In this document: positions 38,991-46,135 of the stretch, piece by piece
Layout: each line of letters opens with the position of its first letter
Numbering within the stretch: position 1 is the stretch's first letter
DNA from: Pseudonocardia lacus
GTDB taxonomy: Bacteria; Actinomycetota; Actinomycetes; Mycobacteriales; Pseudonocardiaceae
Length of the DNA: 52,339 nucleotides
Assembly (NCBI RefSeq): GCF_018531445.1
Contig: NZ_JAHDTH010000031.1
Location: 1 to 52,339 of the forward strand
Direction of reading: 5' to 3'
Made by a program: the position numbers and the translations under genes
Notes under the pieces: generated by a model
The model's database searches: none
What the model was told of the DNA's origin: nothing
What the model saw: only the letters and a program-made list of their open reading frames with translations

Positions 38991-39776
38991 ATGGACACCA
39001 CGACCACCGGCGACGGCGTACGCATCGCCTACCGCTTCGACGGCGAGCCGGACAAGCCGGTGCTGCTGCTGTCGAACTCCATCGCCACCGACCTGCACAT
39101 GTGGGACGGCCAGGTGCCGGCCCTCACCGAGCGGTTCCGGCTGCTGCGCTACGACGCCCGCGGCCACGGCGGATCCGACGTGCCGGGCGGCGCCTACTCG
39201 CTCGACCGGTTGGGCCGCGACGTCGTCGAGCTGCTCGACGCCCTGGACCTGCCGCGCGTGCACGTGCTGGGCCTGTCCCTGGGCGGCATCGTCGCCCAGT
39301 GGCTGGCCATCCACGCGCCGGAGCGCGTCGACCGCCTCGCGCTCTCCAACACCGCCGCCTACCTCGGGCCACCCCGGCAGTGGGACCGCCCCATCGCCGA
39401 GGTGCTCGCGGCCCCCGACATGCGCGCCACCGCCGAGACGTTCCTGGGCAACTGGTTCCCGGCGCACCTGCTGGGCGACGAGGTCGTCGAGGGCTTCCGC
39501 CGCACGCTGCTCGCCACGCGGCGCGAGGGCGTGGCCGGCAGCTGGGCCGCGGTGCGCGACTTCGACCTGCGCCGCACCGCCGCGCTCATCGGCAGCCCGA
39601 CGCTGGTGCTCGCCGGCCAGCACGATGCGGTCACCACCCCCGCGCACGGCAAGGAGATCGCCTCGATCGTCCCCGGCGCGGTGTACGCGGAGCTGCCCGC
39701 CAAGCACATGCCCAGCGTCGAGGTGCCGGCGCGCTTCGCGGACGCCGTGCTGGCGTTCCTGACCGCACGCGTCTGA
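38991..39776 (+). CDS. Alpha/beta hydrolase, 3-oxoadipate enol-lactonase-like
   Basis: 261 residues from ATG 38991, with GGAG upstream. The sequence follows PcaD closely in layout: LLLSNSIATDLHMWDGQVPA near residue 25, YDARGHGGSD near 54, the nucleophile Ser96 in GLSLGG, VLAGQHDAVTTPAHG with the acid, and a His near the end in PAKHMPSVEVP. PcaD hydrolyses 3-oxoadipate enol-lactone in aromatic degradation. No other pca genes are nearby, so the true substrate may differ. The divergent LysR gene probably regulates it. Confidence 0.75.
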   Translation: MDTTTTGDGVRIAYRFDGEPDKPVLLLSNSIATDLHMWDGQVPALTERFRLLRYDARGHGGSDVPGGAYSLDRLGRDVVELLDALDLPRVHVLGLSLGGIVAQWLAIHAPERVDRLALSNTAAYLGPPRQWDRPIAEVLAAPDMRATAETFLGNWFPAHLLGDEVVEGFRRTLLATRREGVAGSWAAVRDFDLRRTAALIGSPTLVLAGQHDAVTTPAHGKEIASIVPGAVYAELPAKHMPSVEVPARFADAVLAFLTARV

Positions 39777-39780
39777 CGGC

Positions 39781-39804
39781 CCGCCGGGCGCAATCCACCG
39801 GCGG
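39781..39804. terminator. Hairpin between convergent hydrolase and MarR genes
   Basis: CCGCCGG and CCGGCGG form 7-bp arms around a 10-nt loop, 4 nt after the hydrolase stop and 26 nt before the end of the facing MarR gene. Confidence 0.5.
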
Positions 39805-39830
39805 AGCTGCACGGCCTCGGAGCCGGGCGC

Positions 39831-40349
39831 CTACGAGCCGCCCGGCCGAGCCCCGCCGCGGCGACGGGGCGCCGCCGAGCGCGGCGGCGTCGAGCGCATG
39901 TGCTCGCGCACCGGGGCCAGCAGCTGGGCGAGGGCCTCGGCGTCGGCGTGGGACAGCGGCTCGAACAGCAGGCGGCTGACGACCTCGGTGTGGCCGGGGA
40001 GCACTTCCGCGAGCCGCGCGCGTCCGGCGTCGGTGATGGTGACCGTGACGCCGCGCTCGTCGTCCGGCGAAGGGCTGCGCGTGACCAGGCCCGCCTTCTC
40101 CAGCAGACCGGCCTGGTAGGTCAGGCCGCTGCGGCTGTAGACGACGCCGTCGGCCAGGTCGGTCATCCGGTGGCTGCCCGTTGGCGAGTCGAGGCCGAGC
40201 CGGGCCAGGAGCTGGAACTGCACGTAGCTGAGCTCGCCCGCCTCCCGCAGCTGCTGCTCCACGGCGTGTCGCAGCAGGCTGGCCACGTCCATGAGGGCGA
40301 AGTAGGCGCCGAGCCGGACGGGGTCGAGCGGCGGCGGTGTGACGGGCAT
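39831..40349 (-). CDS. MarR-family regulator
   Basis: 172 residues from ATG 40349, chosen because TAGGCT lies exactly 7 nt upstream (leaderless); GTG 40355 is a less likely start. The winged helix contains LSYVQFQLLARLGLDSPTGS, HRMTDLADGVVYSRSGLTYQ and GLVTRSPSPDDERGVTVTIT, with the DDxR wing typical of MarR. The C-terminus is basic. It is divergent from a quinone oxidoreductase-like gene, with two related palindromic operators between them, so autorepression and control of that gene are expected. MarR proteins often sense phenolics or oxidants. Confidence 0.85.
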   Translation of the reverse strand: MPVTPPPLDPVRLGAYFALMDVASLLRHAVEQQLREAGELSYVQFQLLARLGLDSPTGSHRMTDLADGVVYSRSGLTYQAGLLEKAGLVTRSPSPDDERGVTVTITDAGRARLAEVLPGHTEVVSRLLFEPLSHADAEALAQLLAPVREHMRSTPPRSAAPRRRGGARPGGS

Positions 40350-40356
40350 GACCACA

Positions 40357-40418
40357 GCCTACTTGCTACGAACTCGAAGCAGGACTACCGTCACCCTCGT
40401 TAGCTTCGAATTCGAAGC
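40357..40418. promoter_or_regulatory. MarR/oxidoreductase divergent promoter with two operators
   Basis: A perfect 16-bp palindrome GCTTCGAATTCGAAGC is at 40403-40418, and a 14/16 copy GCTACGAACTCGAAGC at 40365-40380; centres are 38 bp apart. The first abuts the MarR -10 box TAGGCT (minus strand, 40362-40357). The second overlaps TAGCTT (40401-40406), a possible -10 for the oxidoreductase. Confidence 0.72.
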
Positions 40419-40448
40419 ACAAGTGAACCCACGGAGAGCGGGACCCCG

Positions 40449-41393
40449 ATGAAGGCATTGCGTTTCCACGAGTACGGCGACCCCGACGTCCTGCGCTACG
40501 AGGACGTGGACCAGCCCGTCCCGGCGGCCGGAGAGGTCCGGATCCGGGTCGCCGCGACGTCGTTCAACGCCGTCGACGCCACCATCCGCGGGGGCTTCAT
40601 GCAGGGCCCCCTCCCGGTGGCGCTGCCGCACACCCCCGGTCTCGACGTCGCCGGCACCGTCGACGCGCTGGGCGAAGGCGTCACCGGCGTCGAGGTCGGC
40701 GCCCCGGTCATCGGCTTCCTGTCGATGACCGGCGACGGCGCGGCCGCGGAGTACGTCGTCGCGCCGGCCGAGGCGCTGGCGCCGGCACCCTCCGCCATCC
40801 CGCTGGCCGACGCCGCCGCGCTGCCCGTCGTCGGCCTCACCGCATGGCAGGCGCTCTTCGAGCACGCCGGGCTGGCGGCCGGGCAGCGCGTGCTGGTCAA
40901 CGGCGCGGGCGGGGCGGTCGGCGGCTACGCCGTCCAGCTGGCCAAGCGCGCCGACGCCCACGTCATCGCCACGGCCGGCCCGCGCAGCGTCGAGCGGGTC
41001 CGCAAGGCCGGCGCCGACGAGGTCATCGACCACACCACCACCGCCGTGGTCGACGCGGTGACCGAGCCGGTCGACGTCCTGCTGAACCTCGCGCCGGTCG
41101 ACCCGGCGGAGCTGGCCGCCCTCGTCGCCGTCGTCCGCCCGGGCGGCGTCATCGTCAACACGACGGTGTGGATGCCCGCCCCCTCCGACGAGGACCGCGG
41201 GGTGCGCGGCATCGACCTGTTCGTCCGCAGCGACGCCGAGCAGCTGTCCCGGCTGGTCGCGCTGATCGACCGGGGCGAGCTGAGCGTCGAGGTCGCCCGG
41301 CGGGTGCCGCTGGCCGAGCTGCCGGCGATCCACGCCGAGGCCGCCGCGGGCTCGCTGTCCGGCAAGGTCGTCGTCCTCGCTCCCGGCGCCTGA
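40449..41393 (+). CDS. NADPH:quinone reductase-like MDR oxidoreductase
   Basis: 314 residues with GAGAGCGGG before the ATG. It is a medium-chain dehydrogenase/reductase without zinc ligands: the N-terminal domain begins MKALRFHEYGDPDVLRYEDV, and the nucleotide site is VLVNGAGGAVGGYAVQLAK. Members reduce quinones or enones using NADPH, often in detoxification. Control by the divergent MarR protein through the two palindromes fits an inducible stress response. Confidence 0.82.
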   Translation: MKALRFHEYGDPDVLRYEDVDQPVPAAGEVRIRVAATSFNAVDATIRGGFMQGPLPVALPHTPGLDVAGTVDALGEGVTGVEVGAPVIGFLSMTGDGAAAEYVVAPAEALAPAPSAIPLADAAALPVVGLTAWQALFEHAGLAAGQRVLVNGAGGAVGGYAVQLAKRADAHVIATAGPRSVERVRKAGADEVIDHTTTAVVDAVTEPVDVLLNLAPVDPAELAALVAVVRPGGVIVNTTVWMPAPSDEDRGVRGIDLFVRSDAEQLSRLVALIDRGELSVEVARRVPLAELPAIHAEAAAGSLSGKVVVLAPGA

Positions 41394-41490
41394 CGGCGGC
41401 CGAGGCGGATCTCCAGCGGGGGACCGGCTGTCACCCCACAGGAGATGGTCCAGCCGCCCGCAGCCGTCGGGGCGCACGGCCATCGGGCGT

Positions 41491-42399
41491 TCAGCGCACC
41501 CGCTCGGCCAGGCCCACCCCGGTCAGCCGCTCGCTCTCGGCCCACAGGCGAGCGGCTACGGCGGTGTCCCGCGCCCGGCGGGAGAGCCGGACCGGACCGG
41601 TCGGACCGACCAGGCCGAACCGGCGCGTGGGGCCGTAGTAGCCGCCGTTCACGGCGGCGGGGTCGGTGGCGGCGAACAGCAGCGGCCCGGTGCCGGCGCC
41701 CACGTCCTGCGACGGCATCAGGGTGCGCTGCATCGCCGCCCACAGCGAGCGTTCCCCGCCGAGGCCCGGTCCGTTCGTGCGGGTGGAGCCCGGGTGCGCC
41801 GCGGTACTCCGCAACGGCCAGCCGCGCTCGTCGGCCAACCGGGCGAGGTGGCCGGTGAACAGCAGACCGGCCAGCTTGGACTGCCCGTAGGCCGGCGGGG
41901 CGGCGTACCGGCGCTCGCGCTGGAGGTCGTCGAAGCGGATCCGGGCGAAGCCGGCGATCGGGCTGCTCATCGTGACCACCCGTGGTGCTGCGGCCGCCAA
42001 TACCAGCGGCAGGAGCCGGACGGTCAACGCGAACGGGCCGAGGTGGTTGCTGGCGAGCTGCAGTTCGAAGCCGTCGGTCGTGGTCGCCCGCCGGGGCTGG
42101 ATCATGACCGCGGCATTGTTGACGAGCAGGTCGACCGGGGTGGCCTCGGCGAGCAGGCCGTCGGCGAACTCCCGGACCGAGGCGAGGTCCGCCAGGTCGA
42201 GTCGGCGGACCTCGAGGAGGGCCCGCGGGTGCCGTCCGAGGATCTCGGCCTTCGCACGCTCGCCCTTCTCCGGCGTGCGCACTGCCATGACCACCCGGGC
42301 GCCGACCGCGGCGAGGCGGGCGGCCGCCTCCCGTCCGATGCCGCGGTTGGCCCCGGTCACGACGGCGAGCCGGCCGGTCTGGTCGGGAACGGTGTACAC
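41491..42399 (-). CDS. Short-chain dehydrogenase/reductase
   Basis: 302 residues from GTG 42399, with GGAGG 8-9 nt upstream. The Rossmann motif is [17 protein letters not shown] follows, then [10 protein letters not shown] with the catalytic Ser, and the Y-x3-K pair in AYGQSK. The size and layout resemble retinol-dehydrogenase/WW-oxidoreductase-type SDRs. Substrate unknown. It is divergent from a TetR gene; three GACC-N3-GGTC operators lie between the two. Confidence 0.82.
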   Translation of the reverse strand: MYTVPDQTGRLAVVTGANRGIGREAAARLAAVGARVVMAVRTPEKGERAKAEILGRHPRALLEVRRLDLADLASVREFADGLLAEATPVDLLVNNAAVMIQPRRATTTDGFELQLASNHLGPFALTVRLLPLVLAAAAPRVVTMSSPIAGFARIRFDDLQRERRYAAPPAYGQSKLAGLLFTGHLARLADERGWPLRSTAAHPGSTRTNGPGLGGERSLWAAMQRTLMPSQDVGAGTGPLLFAATDPAAVNGGYYGPTRRFGLVGPTGPVRLSRRARDTAVAARLWAESERLTGVGLAERVR

Positions 42400-42420
42400 G
42401 AGAGCGCCTCCACTGGAAGA

Positions 42421-42489
42421 GACCGATGGTCTGTTGTCCGCCGAGTTTACAGACCGTCGGTCTCTTAAGTGACCGATGGTCTGTAAACT
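42421..42489. promoter_or_regulatory. Three TetR operators and a leaderless -10
   Basis: GACCGATGGTC at 42421-42431 and 42471-42481 and GACCGTCGGTC at 42452-42462 share the GACC-N3-GGTC core. TAAACT (42484-42489) is 7 nt before the TetR ATG at 42497; the third operator lies just upstream of this box. Confidence 0.7.
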
Positions 42490-42496
42490 CCCGCCC

Positions 42497-43195
42497 ATGC
42501 CGGGCTTCCAACGTGCGCGCAGCGCCGAACAGCGGGCGATCCGCCGCCGCGCGATCCTCCACACCGCCGCGGCCATGCTGGCCGAGCGGCCGGCGGCCGA
42601 GATCAGCCTCAACGAGCTGAGCAGGCGGGCCTGCCTGGCCAAGTCCAACGTGCTGCGCTACTTCGACTCCCGCGAGGCGGTGCTGCTGGAGCTGCTCGAC
42701 GAGGCCTGGGGCGAGTGGCTCGGCGAACTCGCGGTCGAGCTCCCCACGGCGGTCGACCCGGAGGCCTCGGTGTCCGTGCGGGGCGAGCAGCTCGCCGCCG
42801 CGCTGGCCCGGTCGGTGGCCCGCCGGCCGGTCCTCTGCGACCTCGCCGGTGCCCAGGCCGCCGTTCTGGAGCGCAACGTGTCGGCCGAGGTCGCCGCCCG
42901 GTTCAAGCGGACGTCGCTGGCCCGGGTCGGCGAGCTGGCCGGCCTGGCGCGCGGCACCGTCGCCGAGCTCGACGAGCCGTCCGCGCGGACCTTCGCCGCG
43001 CTGGCCATGATGACCATCGGCGCGGCCTGGACCCACAGCCGGCCGGCCGCGCCGATGGTGGCCGCGTGCGAGGCCGACCCCGAGCCGGCCGGGCTGTGGT
43101 CGGGCTTCGCCGACCTGGTGCGCGAGGCACTGGCCATCTCCCTCGCCGGCCTGCTGGCCAGGGCGGCGGGGTCGCGGCTCACAACCGGGTGGTGA
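42497..43195 (+). CDS. TetR-family regulator
   Basis: 232 residues from ATG 42497 by the TAAACT-N7 rule; an earlier in-frame start at 42476 lies in the operator. The HTH region is [20 protein letters not shown] followed by [20 protein letters not shown], with the [12 protein letters not shown] turn of the family. The C-terminal domain has [20 protein letters not shown]. It presumably represses itself and the divergent SDR gene. Its last 17 bp overlap the facing antiporter gene. Confidence 0.85.
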   Translation: MPGFQRARSAEQRAIRRRAILHTAAAMLAERPAAEISLNELSRRACLAKSNVLRYFDSREAVLLELLDEAWGEWLGELAVELPTAVDPEASVSVRGEQLAAALARSVARRPVLCDLAGAQAAVLERNVSAEVAARFKRTSLARVGELAGLARGTVAELDEPSARTFAALAMMTIGAAWTHSRPAAPMVAACEADPEPAGLWSGFADLVREALAISLAGLLARAAGSRLTTGW

Positions 43196-44150
43196 GCAGC
43201 CAGGTCAGGTACGCGACGTAGACCGCCACGAACACCGCCCCCTCGACGCGACCGAGCCGGCGCCGGGTCCGGAAGACGGGTATGCACACCACCGCTGTCG
43301 CGACCATGAGGATGAGGTCCACGGCCAGAATGTCGTCGGGCACCGGAACCGCTGCGGGCGCGACGAGCACGGTGGGCCCGAGGATCAGGGCGATGTTGAA
43401 CACGCTGGATCCGAGCAGGTTGCCCAGCGCGAGCGACCGGTCGCCGCGCATGGTGGAGACCAGTGTGGTGACCAGCTCCGGGGCCGACGTCCCGATGGCC
43501 ACCACGGTCAGGCCGATCAGCGCATCGCTCGCGCCCAGCTGCCCGGCGATGCCCGCGGCCCCGTCGACCAGGTACTCCGCACCGACGACGATCACGGCGA
43601 GCCCGACGACGAGCAGGAGCACCTGCAGCGCGACCGGGCGGGTGCCGCCCGCGGCGACCTCGGCGGGCCCGGAGCCCGGGTCGGGCGGGGCGGGCCGCCG
43701 CGAGTCGCGCCGCGCCAGTACGACGATGACCCCCACGTAGGCGACCCCGTAGGCGCAGAGCCACAGGGCGTCCCCGGTGGTGAGATCGCCGTCGATGGCC
43801 AGGACGAGCAGCAGGAGTGCCGCACCGGTCATCACCGGCGCGTCCACCCTCAGGGTGCGGGCCTCGAACGCGATCGGCCGGATGACCGCGCTCAGTCCCA
43901 GGATCAGCAGGATGTTGACCAGGTTGGTGCCCACGATGGCGCCCACCGCGAGGCCGGCGTTGCCCTGCTGCGCGGCGTTGAGGCCGATGGCCAGCTCGGG
44001 CAGGCTGGTGCCGAGCGAGACCACGGTCATCCCGACGACGAGCGGGCTGACGCCGAAGCGCGCCGCCAGGGCGGATCCCTGGCGCACGACCAGTTCGGCT
44101 CCCGCGACGAGCGCCACCAGCCCCAGCAGCAGCCACAGCACCAGGTTCAC
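43179..44150 (-). CDS. Calcium/sodium antiporter (CaCA family)
   Basis: 323 residues with GGAGGTCTCGG before the ATG. It has the two inverted alpha-repeats of the family: VSLGTSLPELAIG at about 45-57 and VAIGTSAPELVTTL in the second half, each followed by a GN..GS/TN..N stretch (VGTNLVNILLILG; LGSSVFNIALILG). About ten membrane helices are present. Such YrbG-type proteins exchange Na+ or H+ for Ca2+. The last 17 bp overlap the convergent TetR gene. Confidence 0.88.
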   Translation of the reverse strand: MNLVLWLLLGLVALVAGAELVVRQGSALAARFGVSPLVVGMTVVSLGTSLPELAIGLNAAQQGNAGLAVGAIVGTNLVNILLILGLSAVIRPIAFEARTLRVDAPVMTGAALLLLVLAIDGDLTTGDALWLCAYGVAYVGVIVVLARRDSRRPAPPDPGSGPAEVAAGGTRPVALQVLLLVVGLAVIVVGAEYLVDGAAGIAGQLGASDALIGLTVVAIGTSAPELVTTLVSTMRGDRSLALGNLLGSSVFNIALILGPTVLVAPAAVPVPDDILAVDLILMVATAVVCIPVFRTRRRLGRVEGAVFVAVYVAYLTWLLTTRL

Positions 44151-44172
44151 CGAGACCTCCGAGCCACCGGCG

Positions 44173-44304
44173 TCACCCGCCGGTGCGACCGGCGCCGAGC
44201 AGCAGGAGCACGGTCGGCGTCAGGAACCCGGCGAGGTCCGGGCAGAGCAGCAGCACTCCCGCGAGCGCGCCGACGCCCGGGCCGGAACTCGCGTGTCGTC
44301 GCAT
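44173..44304 (-). CDS. Possible 43-residue membrane peptide
   Basis: An ATG at 44304 gives MRRHASSGPGVGALAGVLLL, then a Cys-Pro-Asp stretch and a second short hydrophobic run FLTPTVLLLLGAGRTGG, stopping 22 nt before the antiporter start on the same strand. There is no ribosome-binding site. Its stop lies inside a perfect hairpin (44165-44185: CACCGGCG-TCACC-CGCCGGTG), which may instead be the terminator of the gene upstream. Coding status is weak. Confidence 0.3.
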   Translation of the reverse strand: MRRHASSGPGVGALAGVLLLCPDLAGFLTPTVLLLLGAGRTGG

Positions 44305-44355
44305 GCGCCGCGGCCACGCCGTGCGGGTTCTCGACCGGCTCCTGCCTCCCGTCCC

Positions 44356-44943
44356 CTACCTCGCGTCGCGTCGGGCCTGCTGGCGCGCCACCCCGGCGCG
44401 TTCGGAGGCGTGGCGCTTGCGCAGGCCAGGGTCGTCCGGGCGGCGGTCGAGCACCTGAGAGCCGCCGGGATCCTGCCGGACGGACGGGCTCCGGGGCGGC
44501 CGGGGCGGTGCGGTGGCGCGACGCGCCTCGGCCAATCGCTCGGCGCGCAGCGCGGCTGCGCTCGCTCGCGCCGCCGCCGCGAGCCGCTTGCTCACCCGCG
44601 CCAACGCGTCTTCGAACACCTCCGCCTTGCCCCGGTTGCGGGCGTTCTTCGGGCGGGCCGCCCCCCGCGCGCCGATCTCGGGGACGAGCGTCGCCGCCTG
44701 CCTGCGGTAGATCTTGACCTGCTTGTCGCGGGCACGCCGGACCCGCAGGTGCAGGTCGACGAGCGCGTCTTCGTCCAGGTCCCGGAGGACCTCCGTCCCG
44801 GTCTCGCGGACCAGCGCCGACTCCCGTTCGGTCAGGGAGTTGAGCAGGGCCTCGGCCCCGTCGCGGCTCAGCTCCTCCGGCCCGTGCGGGCCGTCCGGCG
44901 GCTCGGCAGCGGTCTCCCCTGCGTCTGCACGTCGCTCACCCAT
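44356..44943 (-). CDS. Basic helical protein of unknown function
   Basis: 195 residues. The middle (about 60-145) is helical and strongly charged, with KQVKIYRRQAATLVPEIGAR, ARPKNARNRGKAEVFEDALA and RVSKRLAAAARASAAALRAE. The C-terminus is Pro/Arg-rich. The pattern is familiar from other actinobacterial hypothetical proteins, but I know no domain name. It could bind nucleic acid, judging by charge. No ribosome-binding site is evident before the ATG. Confidence 0.6.
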   Translation of the reverse strand: MGERRADAGETAAEPPDGPHGPEELSRDGAEALLNSLTERESALVRETGTEVLRDLDEDALVDLHLRVRRARDKQVKIYRRQAATLVPEIGARGAARPKNARNRGKAEVFEDALARVSKRLAAAARASAAALRAERLAEARRATAPPRPPRSPSVRQDPGGSQVLDRRPDDPGLRKRHASERAGVARQQARRDAR

Positions 44944-45060
44944 GCCGGGCAGCCTGACCTCTCGCGGCGTAGCGGGCCTCCCCCGTAGTGGATGAGGCGT
45001 CGCAGCGATCGATCACCGCCCTGGGTGCGGCGACCTCCTCGGCCATCCCGCGACGTCGCC

Positions 45061-45891
45061 TCAGGGCGCCTGCGGGCGGAAGGGGACCTCGAGGTCGTCC
45101 CCCGGCTGCACCACGACGGCCGTACCCGGCGCGATCTCCCGCCACAGCCCGGGCAGGTCGACCAGCGGTTCGGAGACGACCACCCTGGCCTCGTCGGAGA
45201 AGTGCTGGAACCGCTCGTTCTCCGGGTAGAGCAGCCGGACGTCGCGCACCGACGAGCTGACGAACAGCGTGTTCGCCTCCGGTCCGCTGGCGTAGCGCGC
45301 CGCGTACAGCCGCACCCCGTCGCTGGCCCCGACCGTCATCTGCAGCGGGTGCCGCAGACCGGCCCGCCGCCCCACGGCCTCGACGAAGCCCGCCATCCGC
45401 TCCAGGCCACCCAGCGGGTCCTCGGCCAGGCCGAACGTGAGCGCCAGGAAGAACATCAGCTCGGAGTCGGTGGAGCCGCCGATCGCCGGGAACAACTCCG
45501 GGTCGACGGCCAGCACCAGCTCGCGGCGCACCCGGTCGAACCCGTCGATGAAGCCGTTGTGCACGAACATCCAGTCGCCGTGGCGGAACGGGTGGCAGTT
45601 CGTCTGCTGCACCGGCGTGCCGGTCGCGGCGCGCACGTGGGCGAGGAACAGCGGCGAGCGCAGCTGGGCGCTGATCTCCCGCAGGTTCGCGTCGCCCCAG
45701 GCGGGCGAGGCGCTGCGGAACAGCCCCGGGTGCTCCGCGGTGCCGTACCAGCCCAGGCCGTAGCCGTCGCCGTTGGCGATGGCCACATCGGGGGCGTGGC
45801 TCTTGCTCTGCTCGATCAGTGACCGCGCAGGCTGGTACAGCAACTCCTCGGGACGGATGGGATCTCCGAAGTAGCCCAGCCAGCGGCACAT
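45061..45891 (-). CDS. Class II glutamine amidotransferase (YafJ/EgtC-like)
   Basis: 276 residues from ATG 45891, which makes Cys2 the N-terminal nucleophile after Met removal (MCRWLGYFG). Landmarks of the Ntn-hydrolase fold follow: LAHVRAATGTPVQQTNCHPF, MFVHNGFIDGF and GGSTDSELMFFLALT. It resembles EgtC of ergothioneine synthesis and the stand-alone YafJ proteins. No egt genes are present, so it is probably a stand-alone amidohydrolase. The divergent gap contains a 16-bp direct repeat. Confidence 0.85.
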   Translation of the reverse strand: MCRWLGYFGDPIRPEELLYQPARSLIEQSKSHAPDVAIANGDGYGLGWYGTAEHPGLFRSASPAWGDANLREISAQLRSPLFLAHVRAATGTPVQQTNCHPFRHGDWMFVHNGFIDGFDRVRRELVLAVDPELFPAIGGSTDSELMFFLALTFGLAEDPLGGLERMAGFVEAVGRRAGLRHPLQMTVGASDGVRLYAARYASGPEANTLFVSSSVRDVRLLYPENERFQHFSDEARVVVSEPLVDLPGLWREIAPGTAVVVQPGDDLEVPFRPQAP

Positions 45892-45963
45892 GGCTCGACT
45901 CTGCCACGCCGGCGCAACCGGCACAGGACGCGGCGATGCGCCGGCCGCGTCGCCGACCCCGCA

Positions 45964-45996
45964 GCATCGAATCCTTCGCGGCATCGAATCCTTCGC
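45964..45996. repeat. 16-bp direct repeat in divergent promoter region
   Basis: GCATCGAATCCTTCGC occurs twice with 1 bp between (45964-45979, 45981-45996). A second tandem pair, GGACGTCGGGA, is at 46049-46059 and 46062-46072. Both lie between divergent genes and may bind regulators. Confidence 0.6.
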
Positions 45997-46135
45997 AACG
46001 AGGGTCGCTCCGGGAGCCCGGACGCGACATGATCGCCCGTTAGCACGAGGACGTCGGGAGTGGACGTCGGGATGGACGCGGACAGCTGCCGAACGTCACG
46101 ACGCCGGCAGCATCTCGAGTGAGGGTGGTAGATCG

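Noticed and set aside
37581..39812. A long minus-strand frame spanning VOC, LysR and hydrolase genes
   Set aside because: It crosses three well-defined genes on both strands and has no protein-like features of its own.
45960..46000. tRNA-like TCGAATCC sequences
   Set aside because: They are parts of a 16-bp direct repeat; no acceptor or anticodon stems surround them.
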